60,751 bases of DNA, taken from NCBI RefSeq assembly GCF_003173595.1, contig NZ_QGNZ01000006.1, forward strand, positions 1 through 60,751, read 5' to 3'. Origin of the DNA: Pedobacter yonginensis (GTDB lineage: Bacteria > Bacteroidota > Bacteroidia > Sphingobacteriales > Sphingobacteriaceae). Positions 33,708-41,706 of this stretch are shown here, piece after piece (position 1 is the first letter of the stretch; every line of letters begins with the position of its first letter). The notes below the pieces were generated by a model. It saw only the letters and a list, made by a program, of their open reading frames with translations, searched no databases and was not told the origin of the DNA. The translations under genes were made by a program, and so were the position numbers.

Positions 33708-34244
33708 ATGAAGTCTAAATTTCTAACTCTCGTAATAATTATTTCATTTAAGCTTTGCTATTCGCAAACTGTTAACGTCAAAAGGGTTATTGATGGCGAT
33801 ACATTTGTAATAGAAAACAACGAAAGGGTAAGGATGATAGGAATTAATGCCCCCGAAATCTCTGATATTCACGGGCTGGAAGCAAAGGAACACCTACAAG
33901 TTCTTATTGAAAATAAGCAGATCGTTATCGCATCGGATAAGATTTCCAATGACCGTGATCGGTATTCAAGACTTTTGAGATATGTTTATATCAATGATAC
34001 TGATATAAATAAAAAAATGATAGAGGATGGATTTGCAATCGCCTATCTTAAATTCAAATTTGAAAAAGCGAATGAGTATAGTGATGCTCAATTATTTACC
34101 GAAGCAAAAGGCAATAACGGCAAAAACAAACCTAAAGAGGAAAACCATTATAATACCAGCGATTTTAACATAAAACGAATTGTTGTATTCGGGCTATTAG
34201 GGTGCTTAGTTGTATTGGGTATTTTTTACAGTTTTAGAAGATGA
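33708..34244 (+). CDS. Membrane-anchored secreted thermonuclease-like (SNase) protein
   Basis: 178 residues: signal peptide 1-19 (ending KLCYSQ), an SNase domain (about 21-125) with VIDGDTF (Asp29, Asp31), VRMIGINAPE (Arg42, Glu50) and DRYSRLLRYV supplying the second Arg, then a linker and a C-terminal membrane segment (about 155-174). The active-site set looks complete. The enzyme should face the periplasm or exterior and cut nucleic acid there. It overlaps the next gene by 4 bp. Confidence 0.85.
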   Translation: MKSKFLTLVIIISFKLCYSQTVNVKRVIDGDTFVIENNERVRMIGINAPEISDIHGLEAKEHLQVLIENKQIVIASDKISNDRDRYSRLLRYVYINDTDINKKMIEDGFAIAYLKFKFEKANEYSDAQLFTEAKGNNGKNKPKEENHYNTSDFNIKRIVVFGLLGCLVVLGIFYSFRR

Positions 34245-35353
34245 ACCTGAAACAACCAATAAAAACGATAAACGTTTATTACTTTCTCACTGATGAATTT
34301 TTGAAATGTGATGAAGTTACATTTAGAAAAATAGGAAATCTTTACCTAGAACTTTACGGCCAGAATGCCTACAAATATATGGTAAAAACTTATCCGCTTT
34401 GGAAAGTTAGGGCTGTGGGAATATCAGGGCAAACCTTTAGACGAATACTAGAATGTGTGCCAAAATTTCTATCAGATGAAAAAAGGTTTTACATTTTGAA
34501 AGCGGAAGTATTGTATTTTGTCGAGAAAAAGCATTTCAATTTGAATAATTCTAATAAGAATAAGACTGGCACATTATCAGAAGTAAATCAATATTTCCAA
34601 AGCTATGAGAGTATCATAGATAAATTTAACAATCATAATTTGGCTTGGTTCTATGGAAATGGAATATTTAGCGAAAATGAGTTATGGGAGTTTTTGCAGG
34701 TTTGCAAATACTCTATTCAAAAACGACTTTCATTATCTTATGAGCAAGTCACAAACGACCTTGATTTATTACGTTCAAATCTGAATAAATATCAAATTCG
34801 AGAATTTAAGGGTGATTATTCTATAGATTTTTTAAGTAAAAAAATGGACGTATCGGATGTAAACAAAATTCTTGTTGAGCCTTTAAATTTTACTTCTTTT
34901 GAACTTACATTGAATGGCAGATTGAAAAAATTTGCAGAAAAATACATTATTGACGAACTGTTAAAACTCGACTTCACAACAAAAGAGGGGAGCGCAAATG
35001 GATTGATAAAGTCCAACGATATTGACCTCCTTTTTAACCAATATAATGATCTGCGAAAGGGTAAACAAGATGTTGCGATTAAGTCAACCTTTCAGGGCGA
35101 GGGTGGGGTATTAACGATTTCATTGGATTTTGTGCCTAACCAAAAACTTACTACCCAAATCGTTAATAAATCAGCAATATTATTTTTGTTAATCAGTGCA
35201 TTTGGACTTTTTACTTATTTCTCTTTCAAGTACAAGCTGGGTTGGGCAGGATTTCCTTTATTGATAATGTTTTTTTTCCTACTTTCGACTACCAAAACAT
35301 CCATTGATCAAATACTATCTAATTTAAAACAACTCAAAAAAAATGGAAAATGA
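34241..35353 (+). CDS. Unknown protein with two C-terminal membrane segments
   Basis: 370 residues. About 310 hydrophilic residues, mostly helical, start FYFLTDE-like (NVYYFLTDEFLKCDEVTF) and are followed by two membrane segments (about 311-328 and 332-350) and a basic end. No known domain is recognised. It shares overlaps with the SNase gene (ATGA) and with the next gene (11 bp), so the three are translated as a unit. The large soluble domain should be cytoplasmic. Confidence 0.65.
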   Translation: MNLKQPIKTINVYYFLTDEFLKCDEVTFRKIGNLYLELYGQNAYKYMVKTYPLWKVRAVGISGQTFRRILECVPKFLSDEKRFYILKAEVLYFVEKKHFNLNNSNKNKTGTLSEVNQYFQSYESIIDKFNNHNLAWFYGNGIFSENELWEFLQVCKYSIQKRLSLSYEQVTNDLDLLRSNLNKYQIREFKGDYSIDFLSKKMDVSDVNKILVEPLNFTSFELTLNGRLKKFAEKYIIDELLKLDFTTKEGSANGLIKSNDIDLLFNQYNDLRKGKQDVAIKSTFQGEGGVLTISLDFVPNQKLTTQIVNKSAILFLLISAFGLFTYFSFKYKLGWAGFPLLIMFFFLLSTTKTSIDQILSNLKQLKKNGK

Positions 35354-35714
35354 AATAGCCAAGTACGAGAATAACAAGATAATTGATGTAATAAAAAAAA
35401 TTCCTGATTTGACCGATCAGGAAAAGACATCTTTGATACAAAAGGTTCTTTCAGATGATGTAGCAATCAGAAATTCTGTTTTAACAAGGCTTGCAGACAG
35501 TCAAATTGCAATAAACGACTTAGTTGCTGTACAGGGTGAGATTACTGCATTAAACAAACAAGGGATGTATATAAAAGCAAAGCAAACTATTAAAACTGGT
35601 TCGGGCAATGTTGAAATAGAAATGAAAGGGGGCGATGCAAAATTAATAATCCCAGTTTTGGTAATTTTAGGTATAATTATTATTGCTGTACTTGCAATCC
35701 TATTTATGCGGTAA
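35343..35714 (+). CDS. Tail-anchored small protein
   Basis: 123 residues: helical N-terminal 75 residues (DQEKTSLIQKVL and related), a short strand-rich part (GSGNVEIEMKGGDAK) and one C-terminal membrane segment (about 101-120) ending in Arg. No signal peptide, so it is likely tail-anchored in the inner membrane. It is the third gene of the SNase operon. Function unknown. Confidence 0.65.
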   Translation: MENEIAKYENNKIIDVIKKIPDLTDQEKTSLIQKVLSDDVAIRNSVLTRLADSQIAINDLVAVQGEITALNKQGMYIKAKQTIKTGSGNVEIEMKGGDAKLIIPVLVILGIIIIAVLAILFMR

Positions 35715-35763
35715 ACAACAGCTTTTTCTTTTGCCGTTCTCCAACTTTTGTAACTGGCAAATA

Positions 35764-36777
35764 CTATGAAATCTTCAAATCTACCCTTTTTCTATATCTC
35801 AAAATCATGTATACTACCAGGGCAATAAAACTTCCGATACATGAGTAAATAAGCCAAACCTTATAAACATGGCTTTGATCGAGAGTTACCTCATAATGTT
35901 CTCCAAAATTATCGTACCAAAGAATATAGTTGCTGTTAAAAACTGAGCCGTCTCTACCAGTCCAAGATTTTGAGTTTACAGAGCCTGAAAGCATCTTAGA
36001 TGGGGCTATATTTTCAATCTTATGAAATGAGGAACTTAGTTCTTGAAAGTTTTTAATTTTATCGTATGTACCAGCGGAATACGATTTGTTTTCCTTATCG
36101 CTAGTAAGATATTCCAAAGCTATGTTATATGTGCCTTGGACTGTACCCCTGTATGTTGGGACAGTTATGCCAAATTGTCCGCCAATCCTATGATTTTCGG
36201 AAACTTTAAAAGCCATATTTTTTGATTGTGTTGCAACAATATCATAACCAGCTAAAGTTTTGGATAAAGTTAGAATTTGAAATCCACCACTTAGCAACTC
36301 ATAAGCCTCCTTTACTTTTTTCCCCTCATTATCGGTAGGAATTGCAAAATCAGGTAACCTAAGTAGTTTCACTCGTACAGCATTTTTTTGGTAATCGCAA
36401 ATTTCATCCTTGCCTAACATCAAATTGTCAATTTCTGTTGTTAGTTCATTGAGGTCGGTTTTGACCTGCAAGTTTACAATCAAATATCCTAAACCAATAG
36501 CAATAAAAATCCCTATAAAAAGAAATGCTATGGCAGGGATTGTAACTTTACTTCTTTTTTCGACTATATTAGTTACGGAAGTTTCTTCATCATTTTTTGC
36601 AACGGAAACTAAATTTTCGACCTTTAGCTGTTGCAGTTCTGGAACATCTTTTAACAATGTCCAATTGCTCATGTTATCAGAATAAACGAGGGTTTCGTTA
36701 GAAAGCTGTCTATTAAGTATTTCTTGTGCAGAATACGGGCCTTTTTTATCTAAACCGTCAAGATAATAGTAGTTCAT
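35764..36777 (-). CDS. GYF_2/DUF4339-domain membrane protein
   Basis: About 337 residues from the ATG at 36777, chosen because the GYF_2-type domain starts there (MNYYYLDGLDKKGPYSAQEI). The frame continues upstream to a GTG at 36831 inside repeat copy G. The domain is followed by a membrane segment (about 90-112), a periplasmic domain of about 190 residues and a second membrane segment near the C-terminus. It is convergent with the SNase operon, and the group is enclosed by repeat copies F and G. Confidence 0.65.
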   Translation of the reverse strand: MNYYYLDGLDKKGPYSAQEILNRQLSNETLVYSDNMSNWTLLKDVPELQQLKVENLVSVAKNDEETSVTNIVEKRSKVTIPAIAFLFIGIFIAIGLGYLIVNLQVKTDLNELTTEIDNLMLGKDEICDYQKNAVRVKLLRLPDFAIPTDNEGKKVKEAYELLSGGFQILTLSKTLAGYDIVATQSKNMAFKVSENHRIGGQFGITVPTYRGTVQGTYNIALEYLTSDKENKSYSAGTYDKIKNFQELSSSFHKIENIAPSKMLSGSVNSKSWTGRDGSVFNSNYILWYDNFGEHYEVTLDQSHVYKVWLIYSCIGSFIALVVYMILRYRKRVDLKIS

Positions 36778-36828
36778 GTTGGTTGTTTGGTTTACGAATT
36801 TATAAAAAGAAACCATACTTATGAACTT

Positions 36829-36980
36829 CACTATTATTTTCTCATAACCAGGTTCAACCGGCCAATGAAAAACAATAGTATTTTTTTTATTCCGGAAGAT
36901 CTGCAGAACTTGAAAACACTATTGTTTTATAGGGGTCGACAATATATTCGTACCACCTCAATTATTGAAGCCGTATTGTT
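36829..36980 (+). repeat. Dispersed palindromic repeat, copy G
   Basis: The left two thirds closely match copy B, including CATAACCAGGTTCAACCGGC, AAAACAATAGTATTTT and AAAACACTATTGTTTT. The right arm (about 36931-36980) is diverged, with ATTATTGAAGCCGTATT in place of the usual hairpin. It lies upstream of the GYF_2 gene and downstream of the recombinase gene. Confidence 0.8.
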
Positions 36981-37039
36981 TCAAAGAATATATTTTATTA
37001 TGAAATTTTGAAAAATGTCAATGAGGATCAGAGAAATAA

Positions 37040-37822
37040 TTATTGAGATTCCTTTTTGTAGTAAAGAACCGAGGCTTTGATGTCATCCATTTCCAGTATT
37101 GGATGTTCCTCTAAAATTTGTTCATAGCTCATACCACTTTGAAGCATTTCTATTATGTCCTGAGCAGGGAATCGGTTACCTCTTATTGTCATTACTCCGC
37201 CCATCATTCCAGGAACAGAAGTAAGTCTGCTTAAAAGTTCAAAGTCTGATATTTCTCTTTGCTCTTTTGCAAGATTTATATACCTATATACTGTAGCAAT
37301 ACCAACTTTTAGAGATTTCGCAATCTTGCTTGGCTGTGATCCTGATTCGAATAAACTTAATGCATGCGATGCAATTTCCAGTTTCTCTGGACTTAGGTCT
37401 CTAGGTCTACCGCCAAAACGACCTCGGTCGTTGGCGGCCTTTAGGCCAGCCTTTGTACGTTCAATTAACATATCCCTCTCCAGTTGGGCCAAAGCGGTAA
37501 AAACATTGAAGATAAATTTACCTGTGGCACTATCGGTGTTGATTGCATCTTTAATGCTTTTAAAAAACGCCCCTTTACGCTTAATTCGTTCTACAATATT
37601 TACCAGGTCTTTTGCCGAGCGACCTAACCTAGATAACTGGTAAACGACTACAGTGTCATTGTCCCTCAATTGTTCTATCAGCTTTTCAAGTTCAGGCCGT
37701 TCTTTTGCCACTCCTGAAATTTTCTCTTCAAAAATTCTTTCGCACCCGTTTGCGTTCAGTTCATCCAACTGCAAATCTAGATTCTGCTCTTTTGTGCTAA
37801 CTCTTGCGTAACCGTAAATCAT
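37040..37822 (-). CDS. Serine recombinase (resolvase/invertase) fused to DUF433
   Basis: 260 residues. The catalytic domain (1-135) has YARVSTKEQ with nucleophile Ser9, YQLSRLGRSAKDL and the long E-helix LAQLERDMLIERTKAG. A Hin-like HTH follows (about 140-185, GSQPSKIAKSLKVGIATVYR). The last 55 residues (GGVMTIRGNRFPAQDIIEML and SYEQILEEHP) match DUF433, a domain normally found as a separate small antitoxin-like or DNA-binding protein. Standard resolvases end near residue 190. Two TTATTGATAA repeats lie upstream. Confidence 0.85.
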   Translation of the reverse strand: MIYGYARVSTKEQNLDLQLDELNANGCERIFEEKISGVAKERPELEKLIEQLRDNDTVVVYQLSRLGRSAKDLVNIVERIKRKGAFFKSIKDAINTDSATGKFIFNVFTALAQLERDMLIERTKAGLKAANDRGRFGGRPRDLSPEKLEIASHALSLFESGSQPSKIAKSLKVGIATVYRYINLAKEQREISDFELLSRLTSVPGMMGGVMTIRGNRFPAQDIIEMLQSGMSYEQILEEHPILEMDDIKASVLYYKKESQ

Positions 37823-37850
37823 ATTATCATTAATTGCATAGAATTAAAGA

Positions 37851-37887
37851 TAATGATAATTTAGTTATTGATAAGAATTATTGATAA
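37851..37887. repeat. TTATTGATAA repeats upstream of the recombinase
   Basis: TTATTGATAA occurs at 37865-37874 and again 13 bp later at 37878-37887, with a related TAATGATAAT at 37851-37860. They lie 29-65 bp upstream of the recombinase ATG and could be its operator or part of a recombination site. Confidence 0.5.
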
Positions 37888-38072
37888 TTATTTCCCTTTG
37901 ATTTAAGGAAATCAGTGCCGTTAGCAAAACACTAAAGACTTTATCAGTATTCCATCGTATTTTGATAGAGTAAATATATAGGCTGGATATAATACCAAAT
38001 GTTCATGAAATTTCCTGTAAGTGGTTTTTTAATTATCTTAGAAGCGAAAATTAACACTCATAACAACTTATA

Positions 38073-39791
38073 ATGGACGCTGGCAAAAGAACAATAAATG
38101 ATATTTTTAATGGTAATAGGATATTAGAAATCCCCTTTTTTCAAAGGGCTTATGTTTGGGGCGAAGAACAATGGCAACGATTGTTGGAAGATATGGAAGC
38201 TGTTAGCATGTTCAACAAGCCATACTTTCTAGGTTCTCTAATACTGAAACAACAGGCCACCCACGCAGGAAACGCTGTTGGAGATATTAGAACCGTAATT
38301 GATGGGCAACAGCGAATTACCACACTAAACATTTTTTTTAAAGTGCTGTGCCTAAAGAAGAACCAGACAAATTTATTTGATAGAGTTTTTCGATTAATTA
38401 ATAATAATGCAATAGCCTTATTGCATAATCATAATGATGTAGATTCTTTTAACCAAGTTCTTAACCTTAAAGACTTAGATGATATAGGGGATAAAGACAA
38501 TATTATTCAGGCATATACCTACTTCAAGAAATACTTAAACCCCGAGAAGTTGGATATTCAAAATATTCTTGGGCGTGTACTATTTGTTGGGATTGACCTT
38601 GATGTGAATGAAGATGAACAGCAAATATTTGATACGATAAACTCACTGGGTGTCAAATTAACAACAGCTGAATTGCTTAAAAATTATTTTTTTAATCGAG
38701 ATGAATTAGCGAGCTATAATGAGTTTTGGATGGAACTTTTCGAAAAGGATGAAACGATTAAAAATTATTGGGATAGAGAAATAACGACTGGTCGTCTGAA
38801 AAGAACTTTTATCGATTTATTTTTTTACTCATATCTTCAGATTAAAATTCAAGAAACGGATTTGAAAGTAAAAACCGATGATAAAATTGAATTCTCGAAA
38901 GTTGAATCATTATTTGAATCTTATAAACGGTTGATAAAGGATTATAACCTCGACAAGAAAACTATTCTTATGGAAATACGCGAATATGCTAAGCTATTCC
39001 AAGAAAATTTTGAACATGAGATAATTGAGAATGAGCTAGACGCAGAATTTGGAATTGAAAGGATTAATGCAATAATTTTTGGATTAGATACATCAACCTT
39101 AATACCTTATGTTTTGTACATATTAAAAAACGTTGACGATGAAGATGAGAGAAATGAAATTTTCGGCTTTTTGGAGTGTTATTTAATGCGAAGAATGGTT
39201 GTACATGCCAGTACAAAGAATTATAACCAATTATTCACTGACCGATTAATCTCCAATGAAATCTTATCTAAGGCAGAACTGGTGGATTATATCTCGAAAA
39301 GCTCGGATAAAGTTAATTATCTTCCTGATGATGAAGACCTAAGATATGGTTTTGATAACTCATACCTCGTAAACAAACAATCTGCGGGAATCTTATATTT
39401 TATCGAATCACGAATAAGAAATAGGCGGAAACACGGAACCCAACTATTAGGTATTAGCAAGTATAGTTTAGAACATCTGATGCCAAAAAAATGGGAGAAT
39501 CATTGGGGAAGGCTAACAAATAAAGAAAATCGAGATTACCGGAATTCGAAATTGTATACACTCGGAAATTTAGCAATAATTACTCAATCCTTAAATGCAT
39601 CTATTAGGGATGCGAATTGGAAAACAAAGAAAAAGGGTAAAGGGGATAAAGATGGCTTACTTCAGTATTCGGCAGGAATTGAAACTTTAGCACCTTTTCT
39701 AAACCTTGATCAATGGAATGAGGCCGAAATTGAAAAACGGGCTAAGTTCTTATATAATAAAGCCATAAAGCTGTGGAAACTGGAAGAGTAA
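38073..39791 (+). CDS. GmrSD-like type IV restriction protein (DUF262-DUF1524)
   Basis: 572 residues. The N-terminal DUF262 half has PFFQRAYVWGEEQW (Gln24, Arg25, Tyr27, Trp29) and IDGQQRITTL (about 77-86), the NTP-binding and hydrolysing motifs of GmrS-type proteins. The C-terminal DUF1524 half has SLEHLMPKKW (His about 468) and LYTLGNLAI, the HNH-type nuclease motifs of GmrD. Both halves are intact in one chain. Relatives cut DNA carrying modified cytosines, such as phage glucosylated DNA. It opens the defence island. Confidence 0.85.
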   Translation: MDAGKRTINDIFNGNRILEIPFFQRAYVWGEEQWQRLLEDMEAVSMFNKPYFLGSLILKQQATHAGNAVGDIRTVIDGQQRITTLNIFFKVLCLKKNQTNLFDRVFRLINNNAIALLHNHNDVDSFNQVLNLKDLDDIGDKDNIIQAYTYFKKYLNPEKLDIQNILGRVLFVGIDLDVNEDEQQIFDTINSLGVKLTTAELLKNYFFNRDELASYNEFWMELFEKDETIKNYWDREITTGRLKRTFIDLFFYSYLQIKIQETDLKVKTDDKIEFSKVESLFESYKRLIKDYNLDKKTILMEIREYAKLFQENFEHEIIENELDAEFGIERINAIIFGLDTSTLIPYVLYILKNVDDEDERNEIFGFLECYLMRRMVVHASTKNYNQLFTDRLISNEILSKAELVDYISKSSDKVNYLPDDEDLRYGFDNSYLVNKQSAGILYFIESRIRNRRKHGTQLLGISKYSLEHLMPKKWENHWGRLTNKENRDYRNSKLYTLGNLAIITQSLNASIRDANWKTKKKGKGDKDGLLQYSAGIETLAPFLNLDQWNEAEIEKRAKFLYNKAIKLWKLEE

Positions 39792-39865
39792 AAAAAAGGA
39801 ATATAAGGGATATTCTATCGAAAATTGCAGATAGCAAATTATAGCTAAAAGCTCAAATAATAATA

Positions 39866-40438
39866 ATGAAAAAATTATTTCCTCTTTATTTCATCATTTT
39901 TTTTGCATCCTGTAAACAGTCAGAAAACCATGCTACAGATGGGATTGATACAAATATGCTGATAATTTCAGCAGAAAGACCTTTAGCAAAAGGAAACGAT
40001 ACCTTAAAAGATTATGGTATTACCGTTGATTCTATGCACACACTTCTATCAAGGGGTGTCAGACCTGCAACCATTGCTGAGCAAAAGCAATTTCAAAAAC
40101 AAGTATTTGTTGAAGATTGGCAGTTAAGAACGGATGCAGATTTCAAGAAAAGGATTGAAGTGGCTATTAAAAATGGTGATAGTATGCATGACAATATTGT
40201 AGCTATTCGAATTAAGCTAAAAGGTGATAGTTGTAACTTTGATACGGTATTACAAAATAAGGTTAATATCAAGCCCGGTAAAAGATTTACACTCAGTAAG
40301 AAAATAGGTAATGTTAATTGCGAGAAAATAAATGTATCAAAAGCAGAATGCGTTATGGAAAACGGGCATGTTGAAATTGCTCGGATACATCGACCGTTAC
40401 TAATAGAAAAATTTTTGACCGAAAAAGAACAAAAGTAG
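39866..40438 (+). CDS. Putative lipoprotein
   Basis: 190 residues with a lipoprotein signal peptide: hydrophobic residues 5-14 and lipobox FASC (Cys16) followed by KQSENHA. The mature part is mixed alpha/beta and charged. No domain is recognised. It lies between two defence genes on the same strand and could be a passenger gene. Confidence 0.65.
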   Translation: MKKLFPLYFIIFFASCKQSENHATDGIDTNMLIISAERPLAKGNDTLKDYGITVDSMHTLLSRGVRPATIAEQKQFQKQVFVEDWQLRTDADFKKRIEVAIKNGDSMHDNIVAIRIKLKGDSCNFDTVLQNKVNIKPGKRFTLSKKIGNVNCEKINVSKAECVMENGHVEIARIHRPLLIEKFLTEKEQK

Positions 40439-40888
40439 GTACCTGAAAACAAAATTTTTAAAAAATGCCAAGGCGTAGAATCATTGATACCCAGGAATGA
40501 GTATTTACCATAATATACTCGATTTTTCTTATTGTTTGAGTGGTTTTTTGAAACTGGTAATACAGCTTAAAATATTAGGGACTCAAAGTTTTGGTCAATA
40601 AGGATAAAACTTTTGATACCATTCAAATGAGATTATAAATGATCACAATTAGTTAAGTGATCAAAAGGTAAATTCACATCTATGATTCTGCCCTACATAA
40701 TGGCAGCAAAGGACAGCACGAAATATCGTAGAAAAAAAAGAAGTATATTTGAAAACAAGAAAGCCCCGGATACGACCGAGGCTTTAAAACTTCACTTAGT
40801 TACGCTTTTCCGAAGAAAAGGAGGCTTTACTAAGCATAACGATACAAATCTATGCTAAATTTTTAATTAAACCAAAATTTTTTTTTAA
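40439..40888. other. 450-bp intergenic region with structured end
   Basis: No gene seen in the first 320 bp. The last 130 bp hold two consecutive hairpins (40760-40785 and about 40796-40840) immediately upstream of the Abi/HEPN gene. Confidence 0.55.
40760..40842 (+). ncRNA. Candidate structured RNA or terminator pair before the Abi gene
   Basis: Hairpin 1: AAAGCCCCGG/CCGAGGCTTT with a 6-nt loop and one mismatch, followed by AAAA rather than T. Hairpin 2: outer CTTAGT/ACTAAG pair enclosing CTTTTC/GAAAAG. The segment GAGGCTTTA occurs in both. Some Abi-family HEPN genes are preceded by a small antitoxin-like RNA (the abiF RNA motif). This layout is compatible with that, but the match to the published motif was not checked. 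A double terminator of the upstream gene is the simple alternative. Confidence 0.35.
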
Positions 40889-41569
40889 ATGAACTACTCT
40901 CAACTGGAACTGTATATTTCTCAACCGAGATTGAGCCGGTTTTACAGAGCTTGCGGAAACTCAAAAACAAAAACACAGAAACTCTATAAAATTAATCTGA
41001 GAGTATCACAGGCATTTTATCCTCTTATGAATTTGTTCGAAACATTTATTAGAAATGCTATATATAACCAAATTTCAATTCATTTCGCGGATAGTGACTG
41101 GATAATGAATCAAAAAATGTTTTTCATGAGTAGCGTAACGCTTACTAGATCTAGATTCTATCTTTTAAAACAAGTCCAAAAAGCTGAATCTGATATATTA
41201 AGGAGAGGTCTTGCGATTACATCTAGTAGAATAATTGCAGAGCAAACTTTTGGTTTTTGGACATCATTTTTTGATAACCACCATTTTATCTTAGTTGGAG
41301 GAGCGCCCTTAACGGCATTTCCTTATAAGCCCGCACACATTAATCGCTCGCATGTTGCCACAATGTTGGGTCGGATTAGAGAATTTAGAAACAGAATTTA
41401 TCACAATGAACCAATTTGCTTTTCAGGTATCAATATTGACTTTGCATTAGCACTACAAGTGTTGCGAGATATTCATGATTTGATCGGATGGCTTGATCCT
41501 CAATTAAGGGCCTACACGGACTATTTTAATAACATTCAAAATAAAATAAATCAATCCAACAATTTATAA
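40889..41569 (+). CDS. Abi-like HEPN-domain abortive infection protein
   Basis: 226 residues. Family features are the early AFYPLMNLFETFIRNAI helix, TFGFWTSFF (about 121-129) and the HEPN catalytic motif RNRIYHNEP (about 168-176; Arg-Asn...His), matching the Rx4-6H of HEPN ribonucleases. Abi proteins of this type are thought to cleave RNA and stop growth on phage infection. It lies between the GmrSD-like and type III R-M genes with a structured upstream region. Confidence 0.8.
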   Translation: MNYSQLELYISQPRLSRFYRACGNSKTKTQKLYKINLRVSQAFYPLMNLFETFIRNAIYNQISIHFADSDWIMNQKMFFMSSVTLTRSRFYLLKQVQKAESDILRRGLAITSSRIIAEQTFGFWTSFFDNHHFILVGGAPLTAFPYKPAHINRSHVATMLGRIREFRNRIYHNEPICFSGINIDFALALQVLRDIHDLIGWLDPQLRAYTDYFNNIQNKINQSNNL

Positions 41570-41706
41570 TTAATGATTAGAAACTAAATCACAGTCGTAT
41601 TCCAAAGGATCTTATAGTGTTTGTATCTTTACAGGCCTTTTTCTTAAGAAAACGTTTAAAATAGTTACTTTAGCACCCTCTATAAACTCACTCTTTTTTT
41701 AAATAA

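Noticed and set aside
38150..38332. Antisense frame within the GmrSD-like gene
   Set aside because: It lies wholly inside a well-supported gene with intact motifs, so it is a shadow frame.
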